From Pseudomonas urmiensis (GTDB taxonomy: Bacteria > Pseudomonadota > Gammaproteobacteria > Pseudomonadales > Pseudomonadaceae), in assembly GCF_014268815.2 (NCBI RefSeq), contig NZ_JABWRE020000001.1, positions 1,679,001 through 1,743,000 on the forward strand: a stretch of DNA of 64,000 bases, given 5' to 3'. Below, in pieces: positions 28,060-37,042 of this stretch. The notes beneath the pieces were generated by a model. The model made no database searches and was not told the origin of the DNA. It worked only from the letters and a program-made list of their open reading frames with translations. How positions within the stretch are numbered: position 1 is the first letter of the stretch; every line of letters begins with the position of its first letter. Made by a program: the position numbers and the translations under genes.

Positions 28060-29196
28060 TTATGCACTGGCCTGCGCCAGCGCTGCACGACCAACCTGGC
28101 CGAGGACTACGTCGTCTTGTGGGGTGTGGATGCGGCTGCACAGCACGTCGCGATAATGCCGCTCCAGCGGGTTACGCCGCGACAGCCCGGGATTGCCAGC
28201 GGCTTCGATGGCCAGTTCGACCGCGCTGATGGCGTTGCTGCTGACCAGGTGCTTGATCTGCCCGGCATGCCGCGCATCGACCTGCCCGGCGGCCGCAGAG
28301 TCGAGCAGGGTGCGGTTGGCGAACAGCAGCGTGTCGATACGCCCGAGCACTTCCTGGAACCGCGCAAGGCTCGCCAGCGGCGCGCCGAGGTTGCTGGGTG
28401 TGCGCGATTGCAGGAACTGCACCAGCCAGTCGCGTGCGGCCTGGGCCACGCCATCGTACAGCGCTGGCAGCAGCACCGACATCCACAGCTGGCCTTCGCC
28501 ATCGAGCTCCGGGCGTGGCGCGCTGGCCGGGCTGACGTTGACCGCATGATCAAGTGGGATCAGTACATCGTCGAAGCGCACTTCATGGCTGCAGGTGGCG
28601 CGCATGCCCAAGTGATCCCACTCATCGATGATGCGGATGCCGGGGCTGTCCTTGTGCACCAGGAAGCCGCCGATCAGAGGATCGCTGTCGTCACTGCGTG
28701 CCCACACCAGGTACCAGGTCAGGCCGTGGCTGCCGGTGGAGTAGATCTTGCGCCCAGACACTCGCCAGCCTTCAGCGGTGCGTCGCGCCACGGTCGCAGG
28801 CAGGCCACCGCGCGTCGGCGTGCCCAGTTCTGGCTCGACCCGAAAGGCGTTGATCAGCGCGCCGTTGTCCACGGCATCGCGAGCCACCCGCAGGCGCAGG
28901 TGCTCGGGCCAGCGGCCGTGCTCTTGCAAGCGCACGTGTTGCAGATACTGCATCGCCAGGATCAGCGCAGTGGCCGGGTCGCCCTTGCCGACGGCGGCAA
29001 TCACCCGCCGCGCGGTAGCCAAGTCTGCACCGCCGCCGCCCAGGGCGCTGGGTACGGTCAGCCCGAGCAGGCGGTATTGGTGCAGCAGGGTGAAATTGTC
29101 GTGGGGGAACTGACCACTGCGGTCATAGCGCTCGGCGTTGGCAGCCAGGGCCTGAGTAAGCTCGGCCAGGGCGCGATCGGAGGGTGGGTGACTCAT
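28060..29196 (-). CDS. Acyl-CoA dehydrogenase-like flavoprotein
   Basis: A 378-residue acyl-CoA dehydrogenase-fold protein. Recognisable parts are the N-terminal helical domain, GRKIYSTGSHGLTWYLVWAR in the middle domain, DHLGMRATCSHEVRFDDV, and a C-terminal helix with ELAIEAAGNPGLSRRNPLERHYRD. This last pattern (RNPLERHYRD) is typical of the SfnB/DszC-like group, in which many members are FMN-dependent monooxygenases or desulfurisation enzymes rather than beta-oxidation enzymes. It precedes the class II aldolase gene and follows a LysR gene on the same strand. Confidence 0.82.
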   Translation of the reverse strand: MSHPPSDRALAELTQALAANAERYDRSGQFPHDNFTLLHQYRLLGLTVPSALGGGGADLATARRVIAAVGKGDPATALILAMQYLQHVRLQEHGRWPEHLRLRVARDAVDNGALINAFRVEPELGTPTRGGLPATVARRTAEGWRVSGRKIYSTGSHGLTWYLVWARSDDSDPLIGGFLVHKDSPGIRIIDEWDHLGMRATCSHEVRFDDVLIPLDHAVNVSPASAPRPELDGEGQLWMSVLLPALYDGVAQAARDWLVQFLQSRTPSNLGAPLASLARFQEVLGRIDTLLFANRTLLDSAAAGQVDARHAGQIKHLVSSNAISAVELAIEAAGNPGLSRRNPLERHYRDVLCSRIHTPQDDVVLGQVGRAALAQASA

Positions 29197-29381
29197 GGGT
29201 ATTCATCCCTGGAACACGGTAGGTTTGTTAAGACCGTATTCGTCTGGATCAGCGCTGTAAAAGTCTTTTTGGTTCTATGCTAATTATTTGTTTTAAGAAT
29301 TTAATTTATCCTGCTTTATGCATTTATTTCATTTGTAGTCTTGAGTGACGCCTTGATCCGCAGCCAAGGGTACAGCGAGGC

Positions 29382-30272
29382 CTAGCTGCGCAACCGCGCC
29401 CCGGCAATTTCGCCAAACAGCTCCACCGGCTCCTGCAAATTGCCCAGGTAGCGCGGATGGAACAGCCACAGATCCACCTGCGGCTTGAAATCACTGACGT
29501 TGACCACCTCCAGTTGATCCCTGTGACGACTGGCCAGCAGCAGCGGTTCAGGCACCAGCCCCAGGCCCTGGCCACTGGCGACCAGGCCCAACTGCAAGTC
29601 CGTACCAAAGGTCTCCAGGTTGATCGACAGCGACAAACCCTGCTCACTGAGCGCCCGTTGCAGACCTGCGCGGAACCCGCAACCATCAGGGTTGAGCACC
29701 CAGCCTCGGGTATAGCAGTCCTTGAGCTTGTAGCTGCGCTTGCTGGCACTGCCCTTGGCTGCCACCACGCGCAGCGGCATGCGCCCGATCGACTGGCTGG
29801 CGATGCCTTCGGGGAAGATCTTGCCGGGCGGGAACAGTGCGGCTGCAGCATCGAGCTCGCCGTTTTCCATGCGCGTGATCAAGCTGCTGCCCCAGCCGCT
29901 GCTGACCTGGGTGCGCAACACCGGATAGGCCTCGCGAATCTTCGCCAGGGCATCGAGCAAGACCACATCGCCCAAGGTTTGCGGCACGCCTAGGCGCAGG
30001 GTGCCGGAGGGGGCGCCATCGTTGGCCACCAGCTCGCGCAGGGCATCGATTTCACGCAGGATCGCCTTGCACTGCTCATACACCCGCAAGCCCATCGGCG
30101 TGGGTTTGAGGGGTTTGGTATTGCGGTCGAGCAGGGTGGCGCCCAGGTCTTGCTCGAAGTTCTGCAGGCGCCGCGTGATGGCCGGCTGGGTCAGTTGCAG
30201 GGCTTCGGCGGCAAGGTTGGTCGACTGGCAACGGATAACCGCCACGAAGGCGTCCATGTCATCGATTTTCAT
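29382..30272 (-). CDS. LysR-family transcriptional regulator
   Basis: A 296-residue LysR protein with N-terminal helix-turn-helix (LAAEALQLTQPAITRRLQ) and effector domain starting near residue 92 (GTLRLGVPQTLGDVV). It lies 185 bases upstream of the acyl-CoA-dehydrogenase-like gene on the same strand. I infer that it controls the flavoprotein/aldolase pair. The intervening DNA (29197-29381) is AT-rich and should hold their promoter. Confidence 0.87.
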   Translation of the reverse strand: MKIDDMDAFVAVIRCQSTNLAAEALQLTQPAITRRLQNFEQDLGATLLDRNTKPLKPTPMGLRVYEQCKAILREIDALRELVANDGAPSGTLRLGVPQTLGDVVLLDALAKIREAYPVLRTQVSSGWGSSLITRMENGELDAAAALFPPGKIFPEGIASQSIGRMPLRVVAAKGSASKRSYKLKDCYTRGWVLNPDGCGFRAGLQRALSEQGLSLSINLETFGTDLQLGLVASGQGLGLVPEPLLLASRHRDQLEVVNVSDFKPQVDLWLFHPRYLGNLQEPVELFGEIAGARLRS

Positions 30273-30439
30273 ATTCGGCGCTCACATATTGAGACGGGAA
30301 AACATACCTCTGAAGAATAATCTGCCTACGCTCGGTTGTCACAGTTGGCGTTAATCAGTTACGGCCTTTTCGTGGGCAGTCGTTTGTGCGCTTACTGGTA
30401 GGCGTATGTATGTCCCGCAATGCGCTACGGGCACCGCGT

Positions 30440-33052
30440 TCAGCGCAAGGCGCCTGCCAAAAACGGCGCCGTGCGGCTGTGCCGATGCTTGGCCACCGTC
30501 TCAGGCTTACCGCTCACCACCACTTTGCCCCCGGCTGCACCAGCCCCCGGGCCGATATCGATCACCCAGTCGCTCTGCGCAACCACCCGCATATCATGCT
30601 CGACCACCACCACCGTGTGCCCGGCGTCGACCAGGCGGTTGAGTTGCACCAGCAGGCGATCGACATCTTGCGGATGCAGGCCATTGGTCGGTTCATCCAA
30701 CACATACAACGTCGCGCCGCGCGCCGTGCGCTGCAGCTCGGTGGCCAGCTTGATCCGTTGTGCCTCACCGCCAGACAGTTCGGTGGCTGGCTGCCCCAGG
30801 CGCAGATAACCCAGGCCGATGTCCTGCAGCACCTGCAAGCTGCGGCGGATACTGGGCTGTTCGGCGAATACCTCAAGGGCTTGGTCAACGGTCATCTGCA
30901 GCACCTGGGCGATGTTCATCTCCTGCCAGGTCACCGCCAGGGTTTCGGGGTTATAGCGTGCACCGTGGCAGGTGGGGCAGGGGGCGTAGACGCTGGGCAT
31001 GAACAGCAACTCGACGCTGACAAAACCTTCCCCCTCGCAGGTTTCGCAGCGACCTTTGGCGACATTGAACGAAAAGCGCCCGGCATCGAAACCTTGCGCC
31101 TTGGCCTGCGCGGTGGCAGCGAACAGCTTGCGCACGTGATCGAACAACCCGGTGTAGGTCGCCAGGTTGGAGCGCGGGGTGCGGCCGATGGGTTTCTGGT
31201 CGACCTTGACCAGGCGCTTGATCTGCTCCAGCCCGGCGACGATCTGGCCAGTGCTGGTCGCCTGCGGTTCATCTTCCAGGCTCTGTTCTTCAGCTTCCTC
31301 AGGCTGCTGCGGCTGGCCCAGGTGGGCGCCGACCAGTTCCAGCAGGGCCTGGCTGACCAGGCTCGATTTGCCCGATCCGGAGATGCCGGTGACGGCGCTG
31401 AAGCAGCCCAGTGGAAACTGCGCGCTGAGCGCATCGAGGTTGTTGCGGGTGATGCCTTCCAGGCGTAGCCAGGCGTGTGCCTGGCGAGGCTGATGTTGGC
31501 GGCTGGCCTGCTCTGCGAACAGGTAGGCGCGGGTGCGCGATGCCTGCACCTGGCGCAAGCCTTCGGGTGGGCCACTGTAGAGAATCTGCCCGCCATGCTC
31601 GCCGGCAGCAGGGCCGACATCGACCAGCCAGTCGGCCCGGCGCATGGTGTCCAGGTCATGCTCGACGACAAACACCGAGTTGCCGCTGGACTTGAGCCGC
31701 TGCAAGGCGGCATAGAGCGCTTGGCTATCGGCCGGGTGCAGGCCGGCCGAAGGTTCGTCGAGCACGTAGATCACGCCGAACAGCTGCGAATTGAGCTGGG
31801 TGGCCAGGCGCAGGCGTTGCAGCTCACCGGAGGACAGCGTCGGCGTGCTGCGTTCCAGCGCCAGGTAGCCCAGGCCCAAGTCGATGAGGGTGTCGATGCG
31901 CTCCAGCAACTCGGCGGCGATACGTTGTGCGGCCAGGCGCTTTTCCAGCGACAGGTTGGGCGTGTGCCGTACATCCGGGCCGCCGCTGTGCGCAGGCTCA
32001 CCCTTGGCCGCGCGTTGTTGGCGGGCTGCGCGGGTTTGTTGGTGGGTGAGGGTTTCTGAGGTTTGTTCAGGCTGCTGCAGATAGTCGGCTGCGGCAACTT
32101 GCCTGAGCACTTTGGCCAGGTCTTGTAGTGGCATCTGTGACAGCTCGGCGATATCCAGGCCGGCGAAGGTCACGGTCAGTGCCTCGCGCTTGAGGCGTTT
32201 GCCTGCGCACAGCGGGCAGGGGCTGGGGCGCATGAACTGAGAGACACGCTTGCGCATCTGCGCGCTTTGCGACTGCATGAAGGTGTGCAGCACGTAGCGC
32301 CGGGCGCCACTGAAGGTGCCCTGGTAGCTGGGTTCGAGCTTGCGCTTGAGTGCAGCGCGGGTTTGCCCTGGGGTCAGGCCGGCATACACCGGTACGGTCG
32401 GCGTTTGTTCGGTGAACAGAATCCAGTCGCGCTGCTCCTGGGGCAGGTCGCGCCAGGGAATATCCACGTCGTAGCCCAAGGTCACGAGGATGTCGCGCAG
32501 GTTCTGCCCTTGCCAGGCCATCGGCCAGGCTGCGACTGCGCGTTCACGTATGGTCAGCGAAGGGTCCGGGACCATGCTCGCTTCGGTCACCTCGTAGACC
32601 CGGCCCAGGCCATGACATTCGGGGCAGGCACCTTGCGGGGTGTTGGGCGAAAAGTCCTCGGCGTAGAGCATCGGTTGCTCGGCCGGATAGCTGCCGGCGC
32701 GCGAGTAAAGCATGCGGATCGAGCTTGAGAGGGTGGTGACGCTGCCCACCGAGGAGCGGGCGCTGGGCGTGCCGCGTTGCTGCTGCAAGGCCACCGCTGG
32801 CGGCAGGCCTTCGATGGCGTCGACATCCGGTACGCCAACCTGGTCGATCAGGCGCCTGGCGTACGGCGCGACAGATTCGAAGTAGCGGCGCTGGGCTTCG
32901 GCGTAGAGCGTCGAGAAGGCCAGCGAGGATTTGCCCGAGCCGGACACCCCGGTGAACACCACCAGTGCGTCGCGGGGGATGTCGACGTCTACGTTCTGCA
33001 GATTGTGCTCGCGGGCGCCACGCACCCTGACGAAGCCGGAGTGTTGCGGCAT
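30440..33052 (-). CDS. UvrA2-like ABC-type excinuclease subunit A
   Basis: An 870-residue UvrA paralogue with two ABC ATPase modules: Walker [10 protein letters not shown] near residue 35 and GISGSGKSS in the second half; signatures [10 protein letters not shown] and [10 protein letters not shown]; Walker [15 protein letters not shown] and [13 protein letters not shown]. Zinc-type Cys pairs are CPECHG, CPLCAG, CETCEG and CPTCHG. It is shorter than housekeeping UvrA (about 940), as expected for UvrA2 proteins, which are linked to tolerance of DNA-intercalating drugs. It is monocistronic, with AAGGAC before ATG 33052. Confidence 0.92.
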   Translation of the reverse strand: MPQHSGFVRVRGAREHNLQNVDVDIPRDALVVFTGVSGSGKSSLAFSTLYAEAQRRYFESVAPYARRLIDQVGVPDVDAIEGLPPAVALQQQRGTPSARSSVGSVTTLSSSIRMLYSRAGSYPAEQPMLYAEDFSPNTPQGACPECHGLGRVYEVTEASMVPDPSLTIRERAVAAWPMAWQGQNLRDILVTLGYDVDIPWRDLPQEQRDWILFTEQTPTVPVYAGLTPGQTRAALKRKLEPSYQGTFSGARRYVLHTFMQSQSAQMRKRVSQFMRPSPCPLCAGKRLKREALTVTFAGLDIAELSQMPLQDLAKVLRQVAAADYLQQPEQTSETLTHQQTRAARQQRAAKGEPAHSGGPDVRHTPNLSLEKRLAAQRIAAELLERIDTLIDLGLGYLALERSTPTLSSGELQRLRLATQLNSQLFGVIYVLDEPSAGLHPADSQALYAALQRLKSSGNSVFVVEHDLDTMRRADWLVDVGPAAGEHGGQILYSGPPEGLRQVQASRTRAYLFAEQASRQHQPRQAHAWLRLEGITRNNLDALSAQFPLGCFSAVTGISGSGKSSLVSQALLELVGAHLGQPQQPEEAEEQSLEDEPQATSTGQIVAGLEQIKRLVKVDQKPIGRTPRSNLATYTGLFDHVRKLFAATAQAKAQGFDAGRFSFNVAKGRCETCEGEGFVSVELLFMPSVYAPCPTCHGARYNPETLAVTWQEMNIAQVLQMTVDQALEVFAEQPSIRRSLQVLQDIGLGYLRLGQPATELSGGEAQRIKLATELQRTARGATLYVLDEPTNGLHPQDVDRLLVQLNRLVDAGHTVVVVEHDMRVVAQSDWVIDIGPGAGAAGGKVVVSGKPETVAKHRHSRTAPFLAGALR

Positions 33053-33128
33053 GCGGCAGTCCTTTTGCGTAAAGGTTCTACCTTAGCGTGTTTGCCGGGA
33101 TCTTGGGACTACATGCCTCTGCATGACC

Positions 33129-33180
33129 CTTGTAGGAGCTGGCTTATCGGGGCGCCGAACCGCTGCGATGGGCCGCAAAG
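33129..33180. repeat. Degenerate REP-like element
   Basis: TTGTAGGAGCTGGCTTATCG is a diverged REP arm in reverse orientation (compare GGAGCGGGCTTGTC at 38.27 kb), followed by GCCGAACCGCTGCGATGGGC as in the 15.9-kb pair. Confidence 0.55.
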
Positions 33181-33311
33181 CGGACCCAAAATGGCATGCC
33201 AACAGATTTTCTACAGGCTGCAAGCATTATTGATCACTGCTGCTGATCCCAACCAAGGTGTAGGCTGAACCTCACATCCACCGCAGACTTCGCGTAAAGC
33301 CAGGAGCCCCT

Positions 33312-34016
33312 ATGTCAGTAGAAAAAGTAGCTATCGTAACCGCCGGCGGCAGCGGCATGGGCGCCGCTGCCGCCAAGCGCCTGGCCGCCGATGGCTTCAA
33401 GGTGGCCATCCTGTCTTCGTCCGGCAAAGGTGAAGCGCTGGCCCAGGAGCTGGGCGGCATTGGCGTCACCGGCAGTAACCAGTCCAACGCAGACCTGCAG
33501 CGTCTGGTCGACGCGGTCATGGAAAAATGGGGCCGGATCGATGTGTTGGTCAACAGCGCCGGTCACGGCCCGCGTGCACCGATCCTGGAAATCAGCGACG
33601 AAGACTGGCACCTGGGCATGGAAACCTACCTGCTCAATGTCATTCGCCCGAGTCGCTTGGTCACGCCGATCATGCAGGCCCAGAAAGGCGGGGTAATCAT
33701 CAATATTTCCACCGCCTGGGCGTTCGAGCCGAGCGAGTTGTTCCCTACTTCGGCGGTGTTCCGTTCAGGCTTGGCAGCCTTCAGCAAAATCTTCGCCGAC
33801 AACTTCGCCGGCGATAACGTGCGCATCAACAACGTGTTGCCCGGCTGGATCGACAGCCTGCCGGCCACTGAGCAGCGGCGCGACAGTGTTCCGCTCAAGC
33901 GCTATGGCACCAGCGAGGAAATCGCTGCCACCATCGCCTTCCTGGCCAGCGAAGGGGCGGCCTATATCACCGGGCAGAACATCCGCGTCGATGGCGGGGT
34001 GACCCGCAGCGTTTGA
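33312..34016 (+). CDS. Short-chain dehydrogenase/reductase with altered active site
   Basis: A 234-residue SDR with the NAD(P) loop TAGGSGMGAA, the NSAG motif, and a C-terminal GAAYITGQNIRVDGG. The catalytic Ser is kept (NIST), but the usual YxxxK is replaced: the aligned segment reads PTSAVFRSGLAAF, with Ser at the Tyr position and Arg at the Lys position. It is therefore either a non-reductase or uses a different mechanism. AGGAG precedes ATG 33312. It stands alone, converging with a lipoprotein gene. Confidence 0.88.
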   Translation: MSVEKVAIVTAGGSGMGAAAAKRLAADGFKVAILSSSGKGEALAQELGGIGVTGSNQSNADLQRLVDAVMEKWGRIDVLVNSAGHGPRAPILEISDEDWHLGMETYLLNVIRPSRLVTPIMQAQKGGVIINISTAWAFEPSELFPTSAVFRSGLAAFSKIFADNFAGDNVRINNVLPGWIDSLPATEQRRDSVPLKRYGTSEEIAATIAFLASEGAAYITGQNIRVDGGVTRSV

Positions 34017-34022
34017 TGACCA

Positions 34023-34061
34023 GGCGCGCCCCACGCCGCGCGATCAGCGGCCGGGCGCGCC
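34023..34061. terminator. Possible GC-rich hairpin between convergent genes
   Basis: GGCGCGCCC (34023-34031) and GGGCGCGCC (34053-34061) form a perfect 9-bp stem with a 21-base loop, just after the SDR stop and before the end of the convergent lipoprotein gene. No T-tract is clear. Confidence 0.4.
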
Positions 34062-34089
34062 CATTGGGCACCACTGTCGAAGCGTGGGA

Positions 34090-34425
34090 TTACTGGACGT
34101 TGTTCAGCTTGATCACATCACCGGAAACCTTGGTGGTGTAGCCATTCAGGACCCAGGCCCAGAACCACTTTTCCTGCACTTGGGTATTGATCAGCGCATC
34201 GCCGCCCTTGGCCTTGATCGCCGCGTCCTGTGCACGGACGAAGCGGCTGTTCTGACGGATTGGGATAAGGCCGAACAGCATCAGGCCGGTGGCGCTGGCT
34301 TCACTGTGACCCAGCACGGTGTACTGGCTGCTGTCATAGTGGGCCGATTTGATCGGGGCACCTGTGCAACCTGCCAGAACCAGGCCGAATGCGCATGCGG
34401 CTACAACTTTACTGAGGTACTTCAC
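34090..34425 (-). CDS. Small putative lipoprotein
   Basis: A 111-residue protein with a lipoprotein signal peptide: KYLSKVVAACAFGLVLAGC, with lipobox LAGC giving Cys20 after processing. The start is GTG at 34425, preceded by GGAG at suitable distance; longer starts to 34524 add a leader that does not look like a signal peptide. The mature part is small and mixed in character (EKWFWAWVLNGYTTKV). It stands alone between convergent SDR and GST genes. The function is unknown. Confidence 0.8.
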   Translation of the reverse strand: MKYLSKVVAACAFGLVLAGCTGAPIKSAHYDSSQYTVLGHSEASATGLMLFGLIPIRQNSRFVRAQDAAIKAKGGDALINTQVQEKWFWAWVLNGYTTKVSGDVIKLNNVQ

Positions 34426-34541
34426 TGAACAGCTCCATGGTCCAAAGCCCGGGATCCAATTCCCGGGGGGCGACACTCTAGCCGGACGATCAACCACTGG
34501 TAAAGTGGGGCGTTTTGCCAGCAAGGCGTGGCCGAGCGTGT

Positions 34542-35165
34542 CTAGGGCGTGCCGTTGCGACCATGCAGGCGAAAACCAGGTCGCCCGCTGAGCCGCTCAT
34601 AATAGGCCGTGACTGCTGGCAGCGGTGGGTGGGCAAAAGGTGTTGCGAACCAGCGGTGGACCGACAGGCCGATGGGAATGTCGGCCAGTGAAAAGGCGTC
34701 GCCGGCCACGTAAGCCCCTGTTGCTTCGAGCTGCTGATCGAGTATTTGCATGTAGTTGGACCATTGCGCCAAGCCAGCGGCAAGCGCCTGGCCATCCTGA
34801 TGCGCAGGCGAATGCCTGACCAAGGACATGAAGGCATAGCTCCAGGAGCGGTTCAGATCGGAGGCCTGCCAATCGATCCATTGATCCACGCGTGCCCTGG
34901 CCCTGGCTTCGGCCGGATAGAGCGCGCTCTGGCCATCACGTGTGGCCAGGTAGCGGATGATGCTGTTCGATTCCCACAGGGTGAAGTCGCCATCCTGGAT
35001 AACCGGAACCATGGCATTGGGGTTCAGCGCCAGAAACTCAGGCAGCGCTGTCGGTTTGAAGCCCGCGCCCCAGTCCTCTCGTTCAAAGCCGATGTTCATT
35101 TCCGCGCAGGCCCATAGCACCTTGCGCACGTTGATCGAGGCCGCTCTGCCCAGTATCCGTAACAT
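34542..35165 (-). CDS. Glutathione S-transferase family protein
   Basis: A 207-residue GST. The thioredoxin-like N-terminal domain (about 1-80) contains [36 protein letters not shown] with the glutathione gamma-glutamyl contact, and cis-Pro in MVPVI. The all-helical C-terminal domain contains [13 protein letters not shown]. The substrate is unknown. The gene stands alone next to the decayed region at 35.2-36.0 kb. Confidence 0.88.
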   Translation of the reverse strand: MLRILGRAASINVRKVLWACAEMNIGFEREDWGAGFKPTALPEFLALNPNAMVPVIQDGDFTLWESNSIIRYLATRDGQSALYPAEARARARVDQWIDWQASDLNRSWSYAFMSLVRHSPAHQDGQALAAGLAQWSNYMQILDQQLEATGAYVAGDAFSLADIPIGLSVHRWFATPFAHPPLPAVTAYYERLSGRPGFRLHGRNGTP

Positions 35166-35239
35166 GTGGTCGTCCTTGTCTGGCGGGAAATCAATCGTCT
35201 ATGACAGTCGTACAGCGGTCAACCCGTCGCCGCCGAGGT

Positions 35240-35825
35240 TCATGGATTGGGCAACTCGAAGCCAGCGATAGCTCGGCCAACGTTCACCGCCTGCGCCCGC
35301 AGCACCCGCATCAGGTGCAGCGCTGCTTGCGACGGTGGCTCGAAGCGCGAATAGACGAAGCTGATGTCGAAGTAGATTTCCTCGGCCAGTGGCACCACCG
35401 TCAAGCCGCTGTCTTGCGCCACGAACTCATCGATGATGCTCAGGCCCATGCCTTGCTTGACCAACGCCACCGCCTCGACGGCGTTGGTGAACGATAGCAG
35501 CGAGTGCAGGTGCAAACCGCGGTGCTCGATCTGTTGCGCGAGCAGTTGGCCAAACGGCATGTCGGGCCTGAACAGCAGCAGTGGCTGGCCCTCAAGCTGC
35601 TGCAGCGACAGCACTGGCTGCTGCGCCAGCGGGTGGTCGCCAGCCATCACCACCACCATGCGCCCGCGCATGAATGCCTGCGAATGCAGATGGTCATGCA
35701 CTACTGGCAAGGCGGCGATCGACAGGTCGACTTTCTTCGACAGGATCTGGTTGGGCATCTCGTTCATCAACGAGGTCTGCCACTCGATGTTCAGTGACGG
35801 CGACTCAAGCTTGAGCTGCGGAACA
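35240..35825 (-). pseudogene. LysR regulator remnant (effector domain only)
   Basis: The minus-strand frame encodes only the LysR effector domain. Recognisable sequence begins at about VPQLKLESPSLNIEWQTS and runs to the normal C-terminus near 35240 (IAGFELPNP). The N-terminal helix-turn-helix and linker are missing. An open frame upstream to 35989 codes antisense to an SDR remnant and is not LysR-like. I read this as a regulator truncated by a deletion; it cannot bind DNA as it stands. Confidence 0.8.
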
Positions 35826-35971
35826 TTGATGCGAGCAAGGCCAAGATCCCCATGGGTCGCTTCCTCAAAGCCGAAGAGATCGCCAACATGGTGACTTGGA
35901 TCGCGGGGCCGGAATGCAGCTTTACCACAGGCTTTGTGTTCGATCTGAGCGGGGGCAGGGCAACTTATTGA
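35822..35971 (+). pseudogene. C-terminal remnant of a short-chain dehydrogenase
   Basis: On the plus strand, in frame with the TGA at 35969-35971, about 46 residues read as an SDR C-terminus: AKIPMGRFLKAEEIANMVTW, then AGPECSFTTG, VFDLSGGRATY and stop. The nucleotide-binding and catalytic parts are absent, and no start codon or ribosome site fits. It abuts the LysR remnant at about 35825, so the two ends appear joined by a deletion. Confidence 0.8.
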
Positions 35972-35985
35972 GGCCGCTGTTTGCT

Positions 35986-36921
35986 TCACGGGGCACTGCG
36001 GTTGAGCGTGCCATGCGGCGCCAAGCGTGGCAGCAGGTAATCGAGCAGGGCCCTGACCTTAGGCAGGCTTTCACGGCTCTTGAGCCATACCAGGTTCATC
36101 GGCAAGCCATCGGTGGCCAGCTGTGGCAGCACCTCGACCAGCGCGCCTGAATCGAGGTGGCGCTGAGTGAGCCAGGTCGGCAACTGGCCGATGCCATGGC
36201 CGGCCAGCACTGCCGCGACTTCCCCTTCACCATCGCCAACGGCAATGCGCGCCTGCACCGTTCGGCGCTCCATCTCGCCCGGCTGGCGCCCTTTGAAATA
36301 CCAGGGGCTGACCAACCCGTCCGCCTGGCCGTAGCCCACGCAGTGGTGCGCATCCAGATCGCGCTCGCTGCGGGGGACGCCATGGCGCTCAAGGTAGGCG
36401 GGCGCTGCGCAAAAAATCAGCCGTTGCGCGCCGAAGTAGCGATGGCCGAGGTTCGCCGGCCACGCATCCGGCCCGCCTATGCGCACGACGATATCGATGC
36501 CTTCGTGAACCGGATCGACGAACCGGTCCGAGAACGAAATGTGCGGCTGCAGCAACGGGTGCAGGCCAATGAAATCGAGGATCAGCGGCAGCACGTGCAT
36601 CCTGCCGTAGGAGGCCGGCAGGTCGATCCGCACTTTGCCGTGCGGCTCATTGCCCGCGCTGACCAGCACGTGCTCGACCTCTTCCAGATCTGCCAGTACC
36701 GCGGTGCAGGTGCGATAGAACGCGGTGCCGGCTTCAGTCAGTGACAATGTGCGGGTGGTGCGGTTGAACAGGCGCACCCCCAGTCTGCCCTCCAGGCGCG
36801 CGACACTTTTACTGACCGCTGAACTGGTCAGGTTGAGTCGTTCAGCCGCTGCGGTAAAGCTGCCAAGGTCGGCGACCGCGACGAACACGTCGATGCCCTT
36901 GAGCCGTTCAGACGAGTACAT
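35986..36921 (-). CDS. LysR-family transcriptional regulator
   Basis: A 311-residue LysR protein of the CrgA-like group, with helix-turn-helix LTSSAVSKSVARLE and effector domain starting around residue 90 (HGKVRIDLPASYGR). ATG 36921 follows GGAG at seven bases; ATG 36933 is less suitable. It is divergent from an old yellow enzyme gene starting at 37043, a common pairing in Pseudomonas, so it probably regulates that gene. It is intact, unlike the LysR remnant next door. Confidence 0.9.
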   Translation of the reverse strand: MYSSERLKGIDVFVAVADLGSFTAAAERLNLTSSAVSKSVARLEGRLGVRLFNRTTRTLSLTEAGTAFYRTCTAVLADLEEVEHVLVSAGNEPHGKVRIDLPASYGRMHVLPLILDFIGLHPLLQPHISFSDRFVDPVHEGIDIVVRIGGPDAWPANLGHRYFGAQRLIFCAAPAYLERHGVPRSERDLDAHHCVGYGQADGLVSPWYFKGRQPGEMERRTVQARIAVGDGEGEVAAVLAGHGIGQLPTWLTQRHLDSGALVEVLPQLATDGLPMNLVWLKSRESLPKVRALLDYLLPRLAPHGTLNRSAP

Positions 36922-37042
36922 GCCACGCTCCAATTGATGAATTAAATTCCACTCACTTGAGAAATCTTTGCGCAGATCACTGAAGATTTCTTCAATAGGC
37001 TAACCCACACGCAGCATTACTCACTACCTGTGGAGACTTTTC

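Noticed and set aside
33822..34016. Possible relation between the intact SDR and the SDR remnant at 35822-35971
   Set aside because: Their C-termini differ (GAAYITGQNIRVDGG versus ECSFTTG with LSGGRATY), so the remnant is not a copy of the intact gene.
35240..35989. Apparent intact 249-residue minus-strand gene
   Set aside because: Its N-terminal third is antisense to an SDR C-terminus and has no helix-turn-helix; only the LysR effector domain is real, so it was recorded as a pseudogene remnant.
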